This document shows, in pieces, positions 1-7,394 of a DNA stretch of 23,711 bases; within the stretch, counting starts at the first letter, position 1; the number at the start of each line of letters is the position of its first letter. The notes beneath the pieces are model-generated. The model made no database searches, was not told the DNA's origin, and saw only the letters and a list, made by a program, of their open reading frames with translations. The translations under genes were made by a program, and so were the position numbers. Source of the DNA: Burkholderiales bacterium UBA2463 (lineage in GTDB: Bacteria > Pseudomonadota > Gammaproteobacteria > Burkholderiales > Burkholderiaceae_A). The DNA lies in the NCBI GenBank assembly GCA_002342295.1, contig DDPR01000003.1, positions 1-23,711 of the forward strand. The letters are read 5' to 3'.

Positions 1-7
1 ATTGACT

Positions 8-97
8 TGGCGGAAGCGGTGAGATTCGAACTCACGGAGAGGTTGCCCCCTCGTCGGTTTTCAAGACCGGTGCATTAAACCGCTCTGCCACGCTTCC
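8..97 (-). tRNA. tRNA-Ser (anticodon UGA)
   Basis: Read on the minus strand this 90-base stretch folds as a class II tRNA. The 7-bp acceptor stem is GGAAGCG with CGCTTCC, followed by discriminator G and an encoded CCA. The T arm is GTGAG-TTCGAAT-CTCAC, and the long variable arm has GAGG/CCTC pairing. The anticodon loop CTTGAAA places TGA at positions 63-61. It therefore decodes UCA and related serine codons. The anticodon stem carries a C.A mismatch at its outermost pair (bases 70 and 54). The gene starts only 21 bases after the stop of the MmgE/PrpD gene on the same strand, so it is either cotranscribed with it or has a promoter inside that gene's 3' end. Confidence 0.96.
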
Positions 98-118
98 AGG
101 AGCAGAAGTGTAACAAGA

Positions 119-1459
119 TCATGCGGCAGCGCAGGGGGTGATCAACCCCTCCCACTCGCGCTCGGCCGCTTCTAAACCCAGGACCGGACCGGCCTGATCA
201 ATAAATTTCTGCCGCAGTTGATCGTCAGACATCGGCACCTCAAGACTCCCTACTGCATGCCGCACAAACACGTGGTGCGAGACACCACTCTTTAGCTCGA
301 CTGTCACATCAGCAGACTCCTCCCGCATGCTGGGATCGGAAATGGCTGCAACACGATCTCTCAATGCAATCACCTCTGGGTTCTGCACAATCTCGTCGGA
401 AAACTCTCGAATACCAGCCTTGCCAAAAAGCAAACCAACCGCCGCGGCATGGAACACGCTGAACTTCCCTTCCAGCCCAATTCGGGGAGTCTTCTTGCCC
501 ATCAACTCAAGTACCAAGGGATGCACTCGGAGAGTGACTCGCTCGATCTCGGATCCGACGAAGCCACGGTCCCGTCGAAGCTGCGCACAACCATCGATGC
601 TGGGGTGCGCAACGATGCCACAGGCGAAAGGCTTGTAGGTATTGAGGCCTGCTTCCCAACGCTCGCCCAGTCCTTCCGTGATCTCGCGCCAGTCCGACTT
701 GTCAGAGTACGTCTGAATGAGGCCTCTTGGAGCCTCGAGCGCGCGTTGGGAGGCCGTAAACCCGCGACTCGCAAGCAAGGCAGACATCAGGCCGGCCTTG
801 GCTGCAGCGCCCGGATGAAAAGGCTTCGTCATGGTTCCGAACTGCTCCCTCACCCCAACCGGCTGGGATGCCGCAATGCCAAGCGCCATCTGGGTCTGAT
901 CAACATTTAGCCCGAGCAATCGCGCGCAAGCAGCAGCCGCGCCAAGCATGCCAGTGCTCCCTGTGATGTGCCAGCCACGGTCGTAATGATCCGGATAAAT
1001 GCAATTGCCCACGCGGCAACTCACTTCAATGCCGAGCGTCATCGCATCCAAAACCTGACGTCGACTCAACTTATAGAAATCGGCAAGGGCATAGGTGGCC
1101 GAAGCAACCGGTCCTGCCGGATGAATAATGGTCTTCAGGTGGGTATCGTCAAAATCGAAAGTGTGAGAGGAAATTCCGTTAATGAGCGCGGCACTCGCCA
1201 TATCTACGCGCTCGGAACGGCCAATGACGCAGGATTGAGGTGATGGATCTAGCAACATCACCGCGGAGAGCGCAGATTCCACCGTCTCATGTCTGGCCGC
1301 CCCCAACGCGCAACCAACCCAGTTCGCAAAAGTTCGGTGCGCCTCGTGGTCAACAGCGGCACCCCAACCCCGAGACGGATGATTCACGGCGAACTCAGCC
1401 AAGATCCGTGTAATCGGAGGAGCGTGATGATCTGCTTGAACCTGAGTGTTAAGGGTCAC
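119..1459 (-). CDS. MmgE/PrpD family protein (2-methylcitrate dehydratase-like)
   Basis: This 446-residue protein belongs to the MmgE/PrpD family, which includes 2-methylcitrate dehydratase and cis-aconitate decarboxylase-type enzymes. The family hallmark sits around residues 93-120: an INGISSHTFDFDDTH segment followed closely by HPAGPVASA. Length fits the family (about 440-480). The start is GTG, with a good AGGAG Shine-Dalgarno 6 bases upstream that overlaps the TAG stop of the preceding Bug receptor gene. The two genes are separated by 9 bases and are very likely one operon. In Burkholderiales many MmgE/PrpD paralogues sit beside Bug receptors and act on unknown hydroxy-carboxylates. The true substrate cannot be read here, and a role in the methylcitrate cycle is not supported because no prpB or prpC is present. 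Confidence 0.9.
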   Translation of the reverse strand: MTLNTQVQADHHAPPITRILAEFAVNHPSRGWGAAVDHEAHRTFANWVGCALGAARHETVESALSAVMLLDPSPQSCVIGRSERVDMASAALINGISSHTFDFDDTHLKTIIHPAGPVASATYALADFYKLSRRQVLDAMTLGIEVSCRVGNCIYPDHYDRGWHITGSTGMLGAAAACARLLGLNVDQTQMALGIAASQPVGVREQFGTMTKPFHPGAAAKAGLMSALLASRGFTASQRALEAPRGLIQTYSDKSDWREITEGLGERWEAGLNTYKPFACGIVAHPSIDGCAQLRRDRGFVGSEIERVTLRVHPLVLELMGKKTPRIGLEGKFSVFHAAAVGLLFGKAGIREFSDEIVQNPEVIALRDRVAAISDPSMREESADVTVELKSGVSHHVFVRHAVGSLEVPMSDDQLRQKFIDQAGPVLGLEAAEREWEGLITPCAAA

Positions 1460-1468
1460 GACTTTCTC

Positions 1469-2440
1469 CTATTCCTCAATAACAATTTTGCGCTCTTTGG
1501 CAACACGAACCCACTTCGCAATATCCGCCTTAATGAACGAAGAGAACTCTACGGGCGACATCGGCATCACGGTGAGGGCTTCGATCGTCAACTTATTTCG
1601 AACCTCCTCATTAGCCAGGATGGCGTTCACCTCTTTGTTGAGTCGCGCAAGGATCGGGGTGGGCAGGCCCGCCGGCGCTGAAAGCCCATACCATTGAACG
1701 CCGTCGAACCCCTTAAGTCCCAACTCCTCCAGGGTGGGCGTCTGCGGCAGCACGGGGTGTCGCTTAAGCCCGGTGACAGCCAGAGGCTTAAGTCGCCCAG
1801 ACCTAATGTGAGGAAGGCCTGCGGCCAAGCCCGGAAACATGGCCTGCGTCGTTCCACCGATGGTGTCTGTAATCGCCGGTCCAATTCCACGGTAGCCCAC
1901 ATGCTCCATCTCAAAACCAACGGACATGCGCAGTTGCTCCATGAGAAGGTGGGTGAGCGTGCCAATGCCTGATGACCCATACGTCATCTTTCCACCATTG
2001 CGCTTGGCTAGATCGATAAATTCCTTGAAGCTAGACGGCGCAAGTGAACTAGGAACAACGAGCACATTCGGGGTACCCGCGATCATGGCGATGTGACTGA
2101 AGTCCGCTATCGGGTCGTAAGCGAGTTTGCGCACCGCTGGATTCGTTCCGTGCGTGCCCACGTAGGAAAGCATGAGGGTGTATCCATCCGGCGCGGCCCG
2201 CTTTGTGGTCATTGACGCGACGGATCCCCCTCCACCGCCTTGATTCTCGACCAATACGCTCTGTCCAATAGAGACGGTCAGCCGTTCCGCAATGGTGCGG
2301 GCAACCATGTCGACCCCTCCACCGGGCTGCACAGGGGCGATAATTCGAATGGGCTTGGATGGAAAAGCCTGTTGCGCGAAGACAGGGGTCGGTGACACGG
2401 CCCACGAGGACGCTGAAAGAAGAAATACCCGACGCTTCAT
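1469..2440 (-). CDS. Bug/TctC family tripartite tricarboxylate transporter substrate-binding protein
   Basis: This is a periplasmic solute-binding protein of the Bug (TctC) family, which captures small carboxylates. From the chosen ATG it is 323 residues. It opens with a signal peptide: MKRR, a hydrophobic stretch, then PVFA before QQ as the likely cleavage site. The mature N-terminus then shows the family's FPSKPIRII and PGGGVDMVAR motifs, followed by an ENQGGGGGS loop, an APDGYTLML segment and a C-terminal lobe with GLPTPILARLN. An in-frame ATG at 2470 would add 10 residues ahead of the signal peptide; I prefer 2440 because it gives a standard signal sequence, although neither start has a strong Shine-Dalgarno. 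No TctA or TctB membrane genes are adjacent, as is usual for orphan Bug receptors in Bordetella and relatives. It is followed by the MmgE/PrpD gene. Confidence 0.9.
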   Translation of the reverse strand: MKRRVFLLSASSWAVSPTPVFAQQAFPSKPIRIIAPVQPGGGVDMVARTIAERLTVSIGQSVLVENQGGGGGSVASMTTKRAAPDGYTLMLSYVGTHGTNPAVRKLAYDPIADFSHIAMIAGTPNVLVVPSSLAPSSFKEFIDLAKRNGGKMTYGSSGIGTLTHLLMEQLRMSVGFEMEHVGYRGIGPAITDTIGGTTQAMFPGLAAGLPHIRSGRLKPLAVTGLKRHPVLPQTPTLEELGLKGFDGVQWYGLSAPAGLPTPILARLNKEVNAILANEEVRNKLTIEALTVMPMSPVEFSSFIKADIAKWVRVAKERKIVIEE

Positions 2441-2498
2441 AGTAGGGATCACGAGGAGGGGGCACGTCATGACACGGACTTCCCAGCGATAATACCGA
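2441..2498. promoter_or_regulatory. Divergent intergenic region between Bug receptor and uup
   Basis: This short space must carry promoter elements for both directions, unless they extend into the coding regions. An AT-rich core at 2488-2494 reads GATAATA. It offers a possible -10 GATAAT for uup (2488-2493) and, on the other strand, TATTAT for the receptor gene. I found no well-spaced -35 for either. An 8-base perfect palindrome, GTCATGAC, lies at 2466-2473 and could be an operator half-site arrangement or chance. These assignments rest on inspection only. Confidence 0.35.
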
Positions 2499-4406
2499 AT
2501 GTCCTTGCTTGTTTTGTCAGATGCCCAACTGGCATTCGGCCACCTCCCCCTTCTCCATCACGCAGAATTTTCCCTCGAGGAAAAGGAGCGGATTGGTCTG
2601 ATTGGGAGAAACGGGACCGGGAAGTCCTCCCTCTTGAAGATTCTGGCTGGCCTTGAATCCCTCGATGATGGAAAACTTCAGCGGCAACAGGGGCTTCGAA
2701 TCACCTATGTAGCCCAAGAGCCAGACCTTGGTGAGGATTCAACCGTTTTTGAAGCCGTCTCAGAGGGTCTCCTCCCGGTCAAGATCCTGCGAGAAGAATA
2801 CGAATCCCTCAGCCTTCATGCGAGTGTGCAATCCCACCACGCCCGCCTCGAACAGATTCAAGTAGAGCTAGACACCCACGGAGGCTGGTCTTGGGAGCAG
2901 CGCGTGGAAGAGACCATGGCGCGACTCAACCTACCCGCAGACCAGAGAGTCGGTTCGCTCTCAGGCGGGCTCAAAAAACGTGTGGCTCTTGCGCGCGCAC
3001 TTGTGACCCAGCCAGATGTGTTGCTCCTAGACGAACCGACTAATCACCTGGATCTCTCCTCCATCCAGTGGCTCGAGCAACTCCTCTTGGCATTCAAGGG
3101 CTCGCTCGTCTTTATCACCCACGACAGAAGCTTTCTAAACACGGTCTGCACGAGCATTGTGGAACTCGACCGAGGAAAGCTTAGACGTTTTCCGGGGAAC
3201 TTCACGGCCTACGAACAGCAAAAGGAGTTGCAGACCGCAGCGGAATTGTTGGCCCATGCAAAAGCAGACAAGCTACTTGAGGCGGAGGAGGCGTGGTCAA
3301 GGAAGGGTGTAGAGGCGCGTCGAACCAAAAGCGCGAGCAGGCTCGCCCGACTTGAGGGTCTGAGGCAAAGTCGAGCAGAGCGCAGAGAGGCCCTGGGCCA
3401 AGTTCGACTGGATATTGCTCGCGGCGAGCGAAGCGGGAAGATTATTGCCGACCTTCACAACGTGAGTCTCTCCTTTGGGGAGCAGGTGATTGTCAGGAAT
3501 TTCACGGCCACAGTTTTGCGGGGAGACAAGATCGGAGTCATTGGCCCTAACGGTGCCGGTAAGACCACCCTCCTGAAACTCATTCTTGGAAAGCTCGCCC
3601 CTCACAGCGGCTCGCTCACACTCGGCACAAAGATTCAGATTGCTTACTTTGATCAGATGAGAGAGGGCCTTTCACTCGAGTCAACCCTAGAAGACACCAT
3701 CAGTCCGGGCAGCGAATGGATTGAAATTGGTGGATCCCGAAAGCATGTAAAGAGCTATCTTTCGGATTTTCTCTTCCCGCCCGAGCGGGCCTCGTCACCG
3801 GTCAAGACACTCTCGGGCGGGGAGCGAAATCGGTTGCTCCTGGCCAGATTGTTTGCCCGCCCAGCGAACATTCTCGTCTTGGATGAACCAACCAATGACC
3901 TTGACATCGAAACGCTGGAACTGCTTGAGCATCTCCTGCAGGAATACGCTGGAACAGTCTTTCTCGTCAGTCACGATCGCACCTTCCTTGACCACGTCGT
4001 TACCAGCATTCTGGCTTACGAGGGTGAGGGCAACTGGAGAGAGTACGAGGGTGGTTACGACGACTACCTCACCCAAAAAGCGCGCTGCACCGCGACCAAC
4101 CCGGCCCCCGTTCAGCCCAGATCAAGCCAAAGCTCCTCCGCGGGGGGAAAAGACAAAGCGAGTCGCCTGCGCGATCGCCCTCGGCGCCTAAGCAGCAAAG
4201 AAAGGCGAGAGAGGGATGACCTCCCACTCAAGATTGAAGCGATGGAGCAAACGCTCTCATCGTTACAAAGAGAGCTTGCTGACCCCAACCTCTATAAGCA
4301 AGACCCACCGAGAGTTGCCAGCCTCCAACAAGCCTTGCTCAAGCAAGAGCAGGACATTGAAACCGCCATGGCACGGTGGGAGGAACTCCTCACCTTGCCG
4401 GACTGA
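2499..4406 (+). CDS. uup: ABC-F family ATPase Uup
   Basis: This cytoplasmic ABC-F protein has two ATP-binding cassettes in one chain and no membrane domain. The family acts at the ribosome, and Uup also affects branched DNA and transposon excision. Cassette 1 has Walker A GRNGTGKS (residues 36-43), signature LSGG (154-157), Walker B with LLLDEP (about 175-180) and the H-loop THDR (207-210). The linker (about 240-310) is charged and helical. Cassette 2 has Walker A GPNGAGKT (349-356), LSGG (438-441) and ILVLDEPTNDLD (458-469). A C-terminal coiled coil with the Uup-typical ADPNLYKQDP stretch closes the 635-residue protein. This tail separates it from other ABC-F members. The start matches the family N-terminus, but no Shine-Dalgarno precedes it. 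xdhC follows after 5 bases. Confidence 0.95.
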   Translation: MSLLVLSDAQLAFGHLPLLHHAEFSLEEKERIGLIGRNGTGKSSLLKILAGLESLDDGKLQRQQGLRITYVAQEPDLGEDSTVFEAVSEGLLPVKILREEYESLSLHASVQSHHARLEQIQVELDTHGGWSWEQRVEETMARLNLPADQRVGSLSGGLKKRVALARALVTQPDVLLLDEPTNHLDLSSIQWLEQLLLAFKGSLVFITHDRSFLNTVCTSIVELDRGKLRRFPGNFTAYEQQKELQTAAELLAHAKADKLLEAEEAWSRKGVEARRTKSASRLARLEGLRQSRAERREALGQVRLDIARGERSGKIIADLHNVSLSFGEQVIVRNFTATVLRGDKIGVIGPNGAGKTTLLKLILGKLAPHSGSLTLGTKIQIAYFDQMREGLSLESTLEDTISPGSEWIEIGGSRKHVKSYLSDFLFPPERASSPVKTLSGGERNRLLLARLFARPANILVLDEPTNDLDIETLELLEHLLQEYAGTVFLVSHDRTFLDHVVTSILAYEGEGNWREYEGGYDDYLTQKARCTATNPAPVQPRSSQSSSAGGKDKASRLRDRPRRLSSKERRERDDLPLKIEAMEQTLSSLQRELADPNLYKQDPPRVASLQQALLKQEQDIETAMARWEELLTLPD

Positions 4407-4411
4407 GATCA

Positions 4412-5440
4412 ATGGAGAACCTCGACGTCCTTGTACTCAAGACACTCTATGAATGGCGATCTCGGGGTGAGTCGGCCGTGCTCGCCACGGTCACTCGAAC
4501 CTGGGGCTCCTCTCCCCGGCCACTCGGCTCCATCATGGCTCTGCACGAGTCTGGCTCTGTGGTGGGCTCTGTATCGGGTGGCTGCATTGAAGACGATCTC
4601 ATTCGTCGCTACAGCGGGAATGCTCAGAGAGAGAACCCTGCCTTACCCCCAGAAGCACCGCGCTCTGTTCAGTATGGCGTCAGCGCTGAGGAGGCGCATC
4701 GGTTTGGACTTCCCTGCGGTGGAACGCTGGAACTCGTCCTGGAGTTCAATCCAGACGCAGAAAGGCTCAAGGCGCTTCTTGACGAGCTGAGTCGAGGGCG
4801 CCTCGTGCTTCGAAGCCTGTGCCTGCAAACGGGTGAGGTCGGACTCTCGCCAACCTCGGCTCAAGCCGCCCTCACGCTCACAGACTCACACCTCACCAGT
4901 TGCTTCGGCCCCGGCTATCGCATGCTTCTCATTGGCGCCGGACAGATGGCCGAGTATCTGGCCTCCATGGCTCGTTTTTGCGGATTTCAGGTCACTGTGT
5001 GCGAGCCCCGGCCAGAGTATCGCTACGGCTGGGGCCTCTCCGACGTTCCTGTCTTGACGCAGTGGCCCGATGATGTGGTCAAAGCCTTTGGAGCGGACCG
5101 TCGAAGCTGTGTGATCGCCCTCACCCACGACCCGAAGATGGACGACCTCGCTCTTATGGAGGCACTCACGACAGAAGCCTTCTACGTTGGAGCCATCGGA
5201 TCGCGTCGAAACCACGCAAGTCGCAAGGGCCGACTCATCGAGCACTTTGGGTACACGGAGCACGCTCTTGAACGGCTCCGGGGGCCAGTCGGCATCTTCA
5301 TCGGTAGCAAGACCCCTGCTGAGATTGCTGTGAGCATCATGTCAGAGGTTCTAGCGGTGAAAAACGGAGTGACGTTACCCCGAGATCTTGAGGTCGCCTA
5401 CGCCAAAACCCTCTCGGAGAAGGGTCGCATTGATCCCTAA
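4412..5440 (+). CDS. XdhC family molybdoenzyme maturation protein
   Basis: XdhC/CoxI proteins bind molybdenum cofactor, protect it and promote its sulfuration and insertion into xanthine dehydrogenase-type hydroxylases. The N-terminal XdhC domain shows GSSPRPLGS (residues 32-40), GSVSGGCIEDDL (52-63) and CGG (102-104). The C-terminal Rossmann domain shows GAGQMAEYL (175-183), a YVGAIGSRRN block (258-267) and IGSKTPAEIA near 297-306. I chose ATG at 4412 (342 residues) because MENLDVLVLK matches the usual N-terminus; an in-frame GTG at 4376 would overlap uup. Its stop overlaps the start of the nucleotidyltransferase gene, so the pair is probably coupled. No xanthine or aldehyde oxidase structural genes lie in the window, so its client enzyme is encoded elsewhere. 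Confidence 0.92.
   Translation: MENLDVLVLKTLYEWRSRGESAVLATVTRTWGSSPRPLGSIMALHESGSVVGSVSGGCIEDDLIRRYSGNAQRENPALPPEAPRSVQYGVSAEEAHRFGLPCGGTLELVLEFNPDAERLKALLDELSRGRLVLRSLCLQTGEVGLSPTSAQAALTLTDSHLTSCFGPGYRMLLIGAGQMAEYLASMARFCGFQVTVCEPRPEYRYGWGLSDVPVLTQWPDDVVKAFGADRRSCVIALTHDPKMDDLALMEALTTEAFYVGAIGSRRNHASRKGRLIEHFGYTEHALERLRGPVGIFIGSKTPAEIAVSIMSEVLAVKNGVTLPRDLEVAYAKTLSEKGRIDP
5416..5424 (+). promoter_or_regulatory. Shine-Dalgarno deciding the TTG start of the MocA-like gene
   Basis: The sequence GGAGAAGGG lies inside the last codons of xdhC, 5 bases before TTG at 5430. It is the only good ribosome binding site near the N-terminus of the nucleotidyltransferase, where no ATG or GTG is available. 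It therefore supports TTG as the start. Confidence 0.6.
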
Positions 5441-6062
5441 GCCACTGGGCGCCCTCATTCTGGCCGCGGGAATCGGCTCACGAATGGGCAATCGGCCCAA
5501 ACCCCTGCTCCAGTTAAACGGGGAATCGCTGATCGTGCGCCTGGTCAAGGCCATCCATAAAAATGGGATTGCCTGCCCCACTGTCGTGCTTGGCCATCAC
5601 CATGTGCCCATCTCGAATGCACTACAAGGACTTCCTCATCGCGTCGTTCACGCTGACCCCCGCAGGCTCCATCAGCAAGACTCCCTTCGTGCGGGGCTCG
5701 AACATCTGCGAGGCCACATCGGTGCCTTGCTCATCTGCCTCGGAGATCAGCCTCTGATCGGGGAACACGAGATCCATGCGTTGCTTCGCGCCTATTTAAT
5801 GCGGCCCCCCGGAGCGCGCTGCGTTGTGCCCTGGGTGGGCGAAGCGCCAGGAAATCCGGTTGTCCTCGACGCACAGGCCATTGAACAGATTCTCGAGAAG
5901 CCCGCCCCCTACGGGGGCAAAGACTGGCAGAACGAAAACCCCGCTCTTGTGCATCGATGGATGACAGTCGATGAGAGCTACCGGCTGGATGTCGACACAC
6001 CGGAGGACCTCGTGATGATGGCCAGGAGAGGCTCCCCCCTGCGCTGGCCCGAGCAGGCCTAA
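5430..6062 (+). CDS. MocA/MobA-like molybdenum cofactor nucleotidyltransferase
   Basis: This is a 210-residue NTP-transferase-like protein of the MobA/MocA group. MocA joins CTP to molybdopterin to make the cytosine dinucleotide cofactor used by XdhC-dependent hydroxylases. The nucleotide-binding signature LAAGIGSRMG with a following KPLL is at residues 11-27. The metal-binding GDQP is at 105-108, GNPVV at 141-145 and the terminal DVDTPED at 187-193. The proposed TTG start overlaps the xdhC stop by 11 bases; a more distant TTG at 5388 would add 14 basic residues not typical of the family. Pairing with xdhC points to the MCD rather than the MGD cofactor, but substrate (CTP or GTP) cannot be proved from sequence alone. 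The gene ends 3 bases from the stop of the convergent oxidoreductase gene. Confidence 0.85.
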   Translation: MIPKPLGALILAAGIGSRMGNRPKPLLQLNGESLIVRLVKAIHKNGIACPTVVLGHHHVPISNALQGLPHRVVHADPRRLHQQDSLRAGLEHLRGHIGALLICLGDQPLIGEHEIHALLRAYLMRPPGARCVVPWVGEAPGNPVVLDAQAIEQILEKPAPYGGKDWQNENPALVHRWMTVDESYRLDVDTPEDLVMMARRGSPLRWPEQA

Positions 6063-6065
6063 GCG

Positions 6066-7394
6066 CTAGCCGCCAAGCATCTCCTCGCGCAGACGAACAG
6101 CGCGCGAGTCCACCCTTTTCACATCATCCCAGCTGAGGGACTGACCGGCAGCCACTGGGCGGGTCAGAACGATTCCATGCGCCAATCCCAGCGGAAGACC
6201 ATTGAGCGCTCTTGAGGTCTCCGCAGGCAAGAGCTTCCCCCAGACCGTATAGCCGCCCTCACCATCAAGAACCTCTCCGGGCTTGAGATCACGCTTTGCT
6301 GTTGCGACAACGTCGGCCACCCATCCCCGCGCCACGCCAGTTGGCTCCCCACGAAGGGCAACGCTCGCCACGGACTGGCCCACCTCCAAGCCAATCAGAT
6401 GCCAGCGCTTGTAGAGCGTGAAGTAACGGCCGGATGGGTCCGTGTGAGCGTTGTACTCCTCAAAACAATTCTTGATGTAATCGGTGTCGGCCTCCACCGT
6501 CACCCAGACGCCCATACGAATATCGTAGGGGATGATCCGCCCGTCTCGCTCAAGAGATGAGATCACCTCCACCATACCCTTGCGCTCCAAGACGCCGCCC
6601 TCCGCGCGGGGTCGTGTCACGAAAGGGATGTCTGAGATGCTTGCAGGAGGATAGGAAAGGCCATCACTTGGCACACCAAGTCCGGTCGCATTGGCCACCG
6701 CTGTGGACTCAATCGAAGGTTTGGATCCGTCAAGAAAACTGTTGAACATCTTTGGATTGAGGCCACCGCGAGAGGCCTGCTCTGGGGTGAGACCGTAGTA
6801 GCCCCAGACCGTCTCCGGCGTTGACTGAGCATAGTGAGGCAACCACTTATGCCCCCGACCCGCAGCCACAACGGGAAAACCGCATGTTCTCGCCCAGTCC
6901 ACCAGATCGCAGATCAGTGCAGGCTGATCACCAAATGCGAGCGAATAGACCACGCCAGCTTCTGCTGCGCGTTTTGAAAGCAATGGCCCACAAAATGCAT
7001 CTGCCTCCACGGTGACGTTCACCACGTGCTTGCCGTGATTAAAGGCAGAGAGAATATGATCCACAGCGGCAATCGGATGGCCCGTGCATTCCACGACGAC
7101 GTCAATGGCGGGGTGCTGTACCACGCGCTCCCAGTCATCAGTTAAGAATGTTCGGCGCTGCTTGATGGCTTGTTCAATGGATGTGGCCTCGGTCTGCTCG
7201 CGGGACCAACCCACTCGCGCAAGATTCTGCCTCGCAAGGTCCGGGGACAGGTCGGCAATCGCAACAAGATGAACACCCGGCGTTCGAGGAACCTGGGAGA
7301 GATACATTGACCCGAACTTTCCGGCGCCAATGAGGGCCACCCGAATGGGGTTTCCGGATGCCTCACGCTGCTGCAGCTTTAAATAGAGGCTCAC
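6066..7394 (-). CDS. Homoserine dehydrogenase-like NAD(P)-dependent oxidoreductase with C-terminal SAF domain
   Basis: This 442-residue protein has an N-terminal Rossmann fold with IGAGKFGS (residues 22-29), followed by VVECTGHP (100-107) and VVNVTVEADAF (124-134), as in homoserine-dehydrogenase-like proteins of the COG4091 type. The C-terminus (about 360-430) looks like a SAF domain: VVATAKRDLKPGEVLDG, then VLTRPVAAGQSL. It is not a biosynthetic homoserine dehydrogenase (thrA/hom), and its substrate is unknown; related proteins act on sugar acids or other hydroxy acids. The start is GTG overlapping the TGA of the upstream E1 gene in a GTGA junction, with GAGGAGGG 8 bases upstream. Translational coupling to the E1 is therefore likely, and the two may act in one pathway. 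It is the last gene of the long minus-strand run. Confidence 0.85.
   Translation of the reverse strand: MSLYLKLQQREASGNPIRVALIGAGKFGSMYLSQVPRTPGVHLVAIADLSPDLARQNLARVGWSREQTEATSIEQAIKQRRTFLTDDWERVVQHPAIDVVVECTGHPIAAVDHILSAFNHGKHVVNVTVEADAFCGPLLSKRAAEAGVVYSLAFGDQPALICDLVDWARTCGFPVVAAGRGHKWLPHYAQSTPETVWGYYGLTPEQASRGGLNPKMFNSFLDGSKPSIESTAVANATGLGVPSDGLSYPPASISDIPFVTRPRAEGGVLERKGMVEVISSLERDGRIIPYDIRMGVWVTVEADTDYIKNCFEEYNAHTDPSGRYFTLYKRWHLIGLEVGQSVASVALRGEPTGVARGWVADVVATAKRDLKPGEVLDGEGGYTVWGKLLPAETSRALNGLPLGLAHGIVLTRPVAAGQSLSWDDVKRVDSRAVRLREEMLGG

Noticed and set aside
8..97. tRNA-Ser as an integration site for a mobile element
   Set aside because: No integrase, direct repeat of the tRNA 3' end or phage gene is visible in the window. 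The sequence beyond the 3' end of the tRNA is outside the window.
4376..4411. Longer XdhC start at GTG 4376
   Set aside because: It overlaps the end of uup, and the extra 12 residues are not like XdhC N-termini. ATG at 4412 fits.
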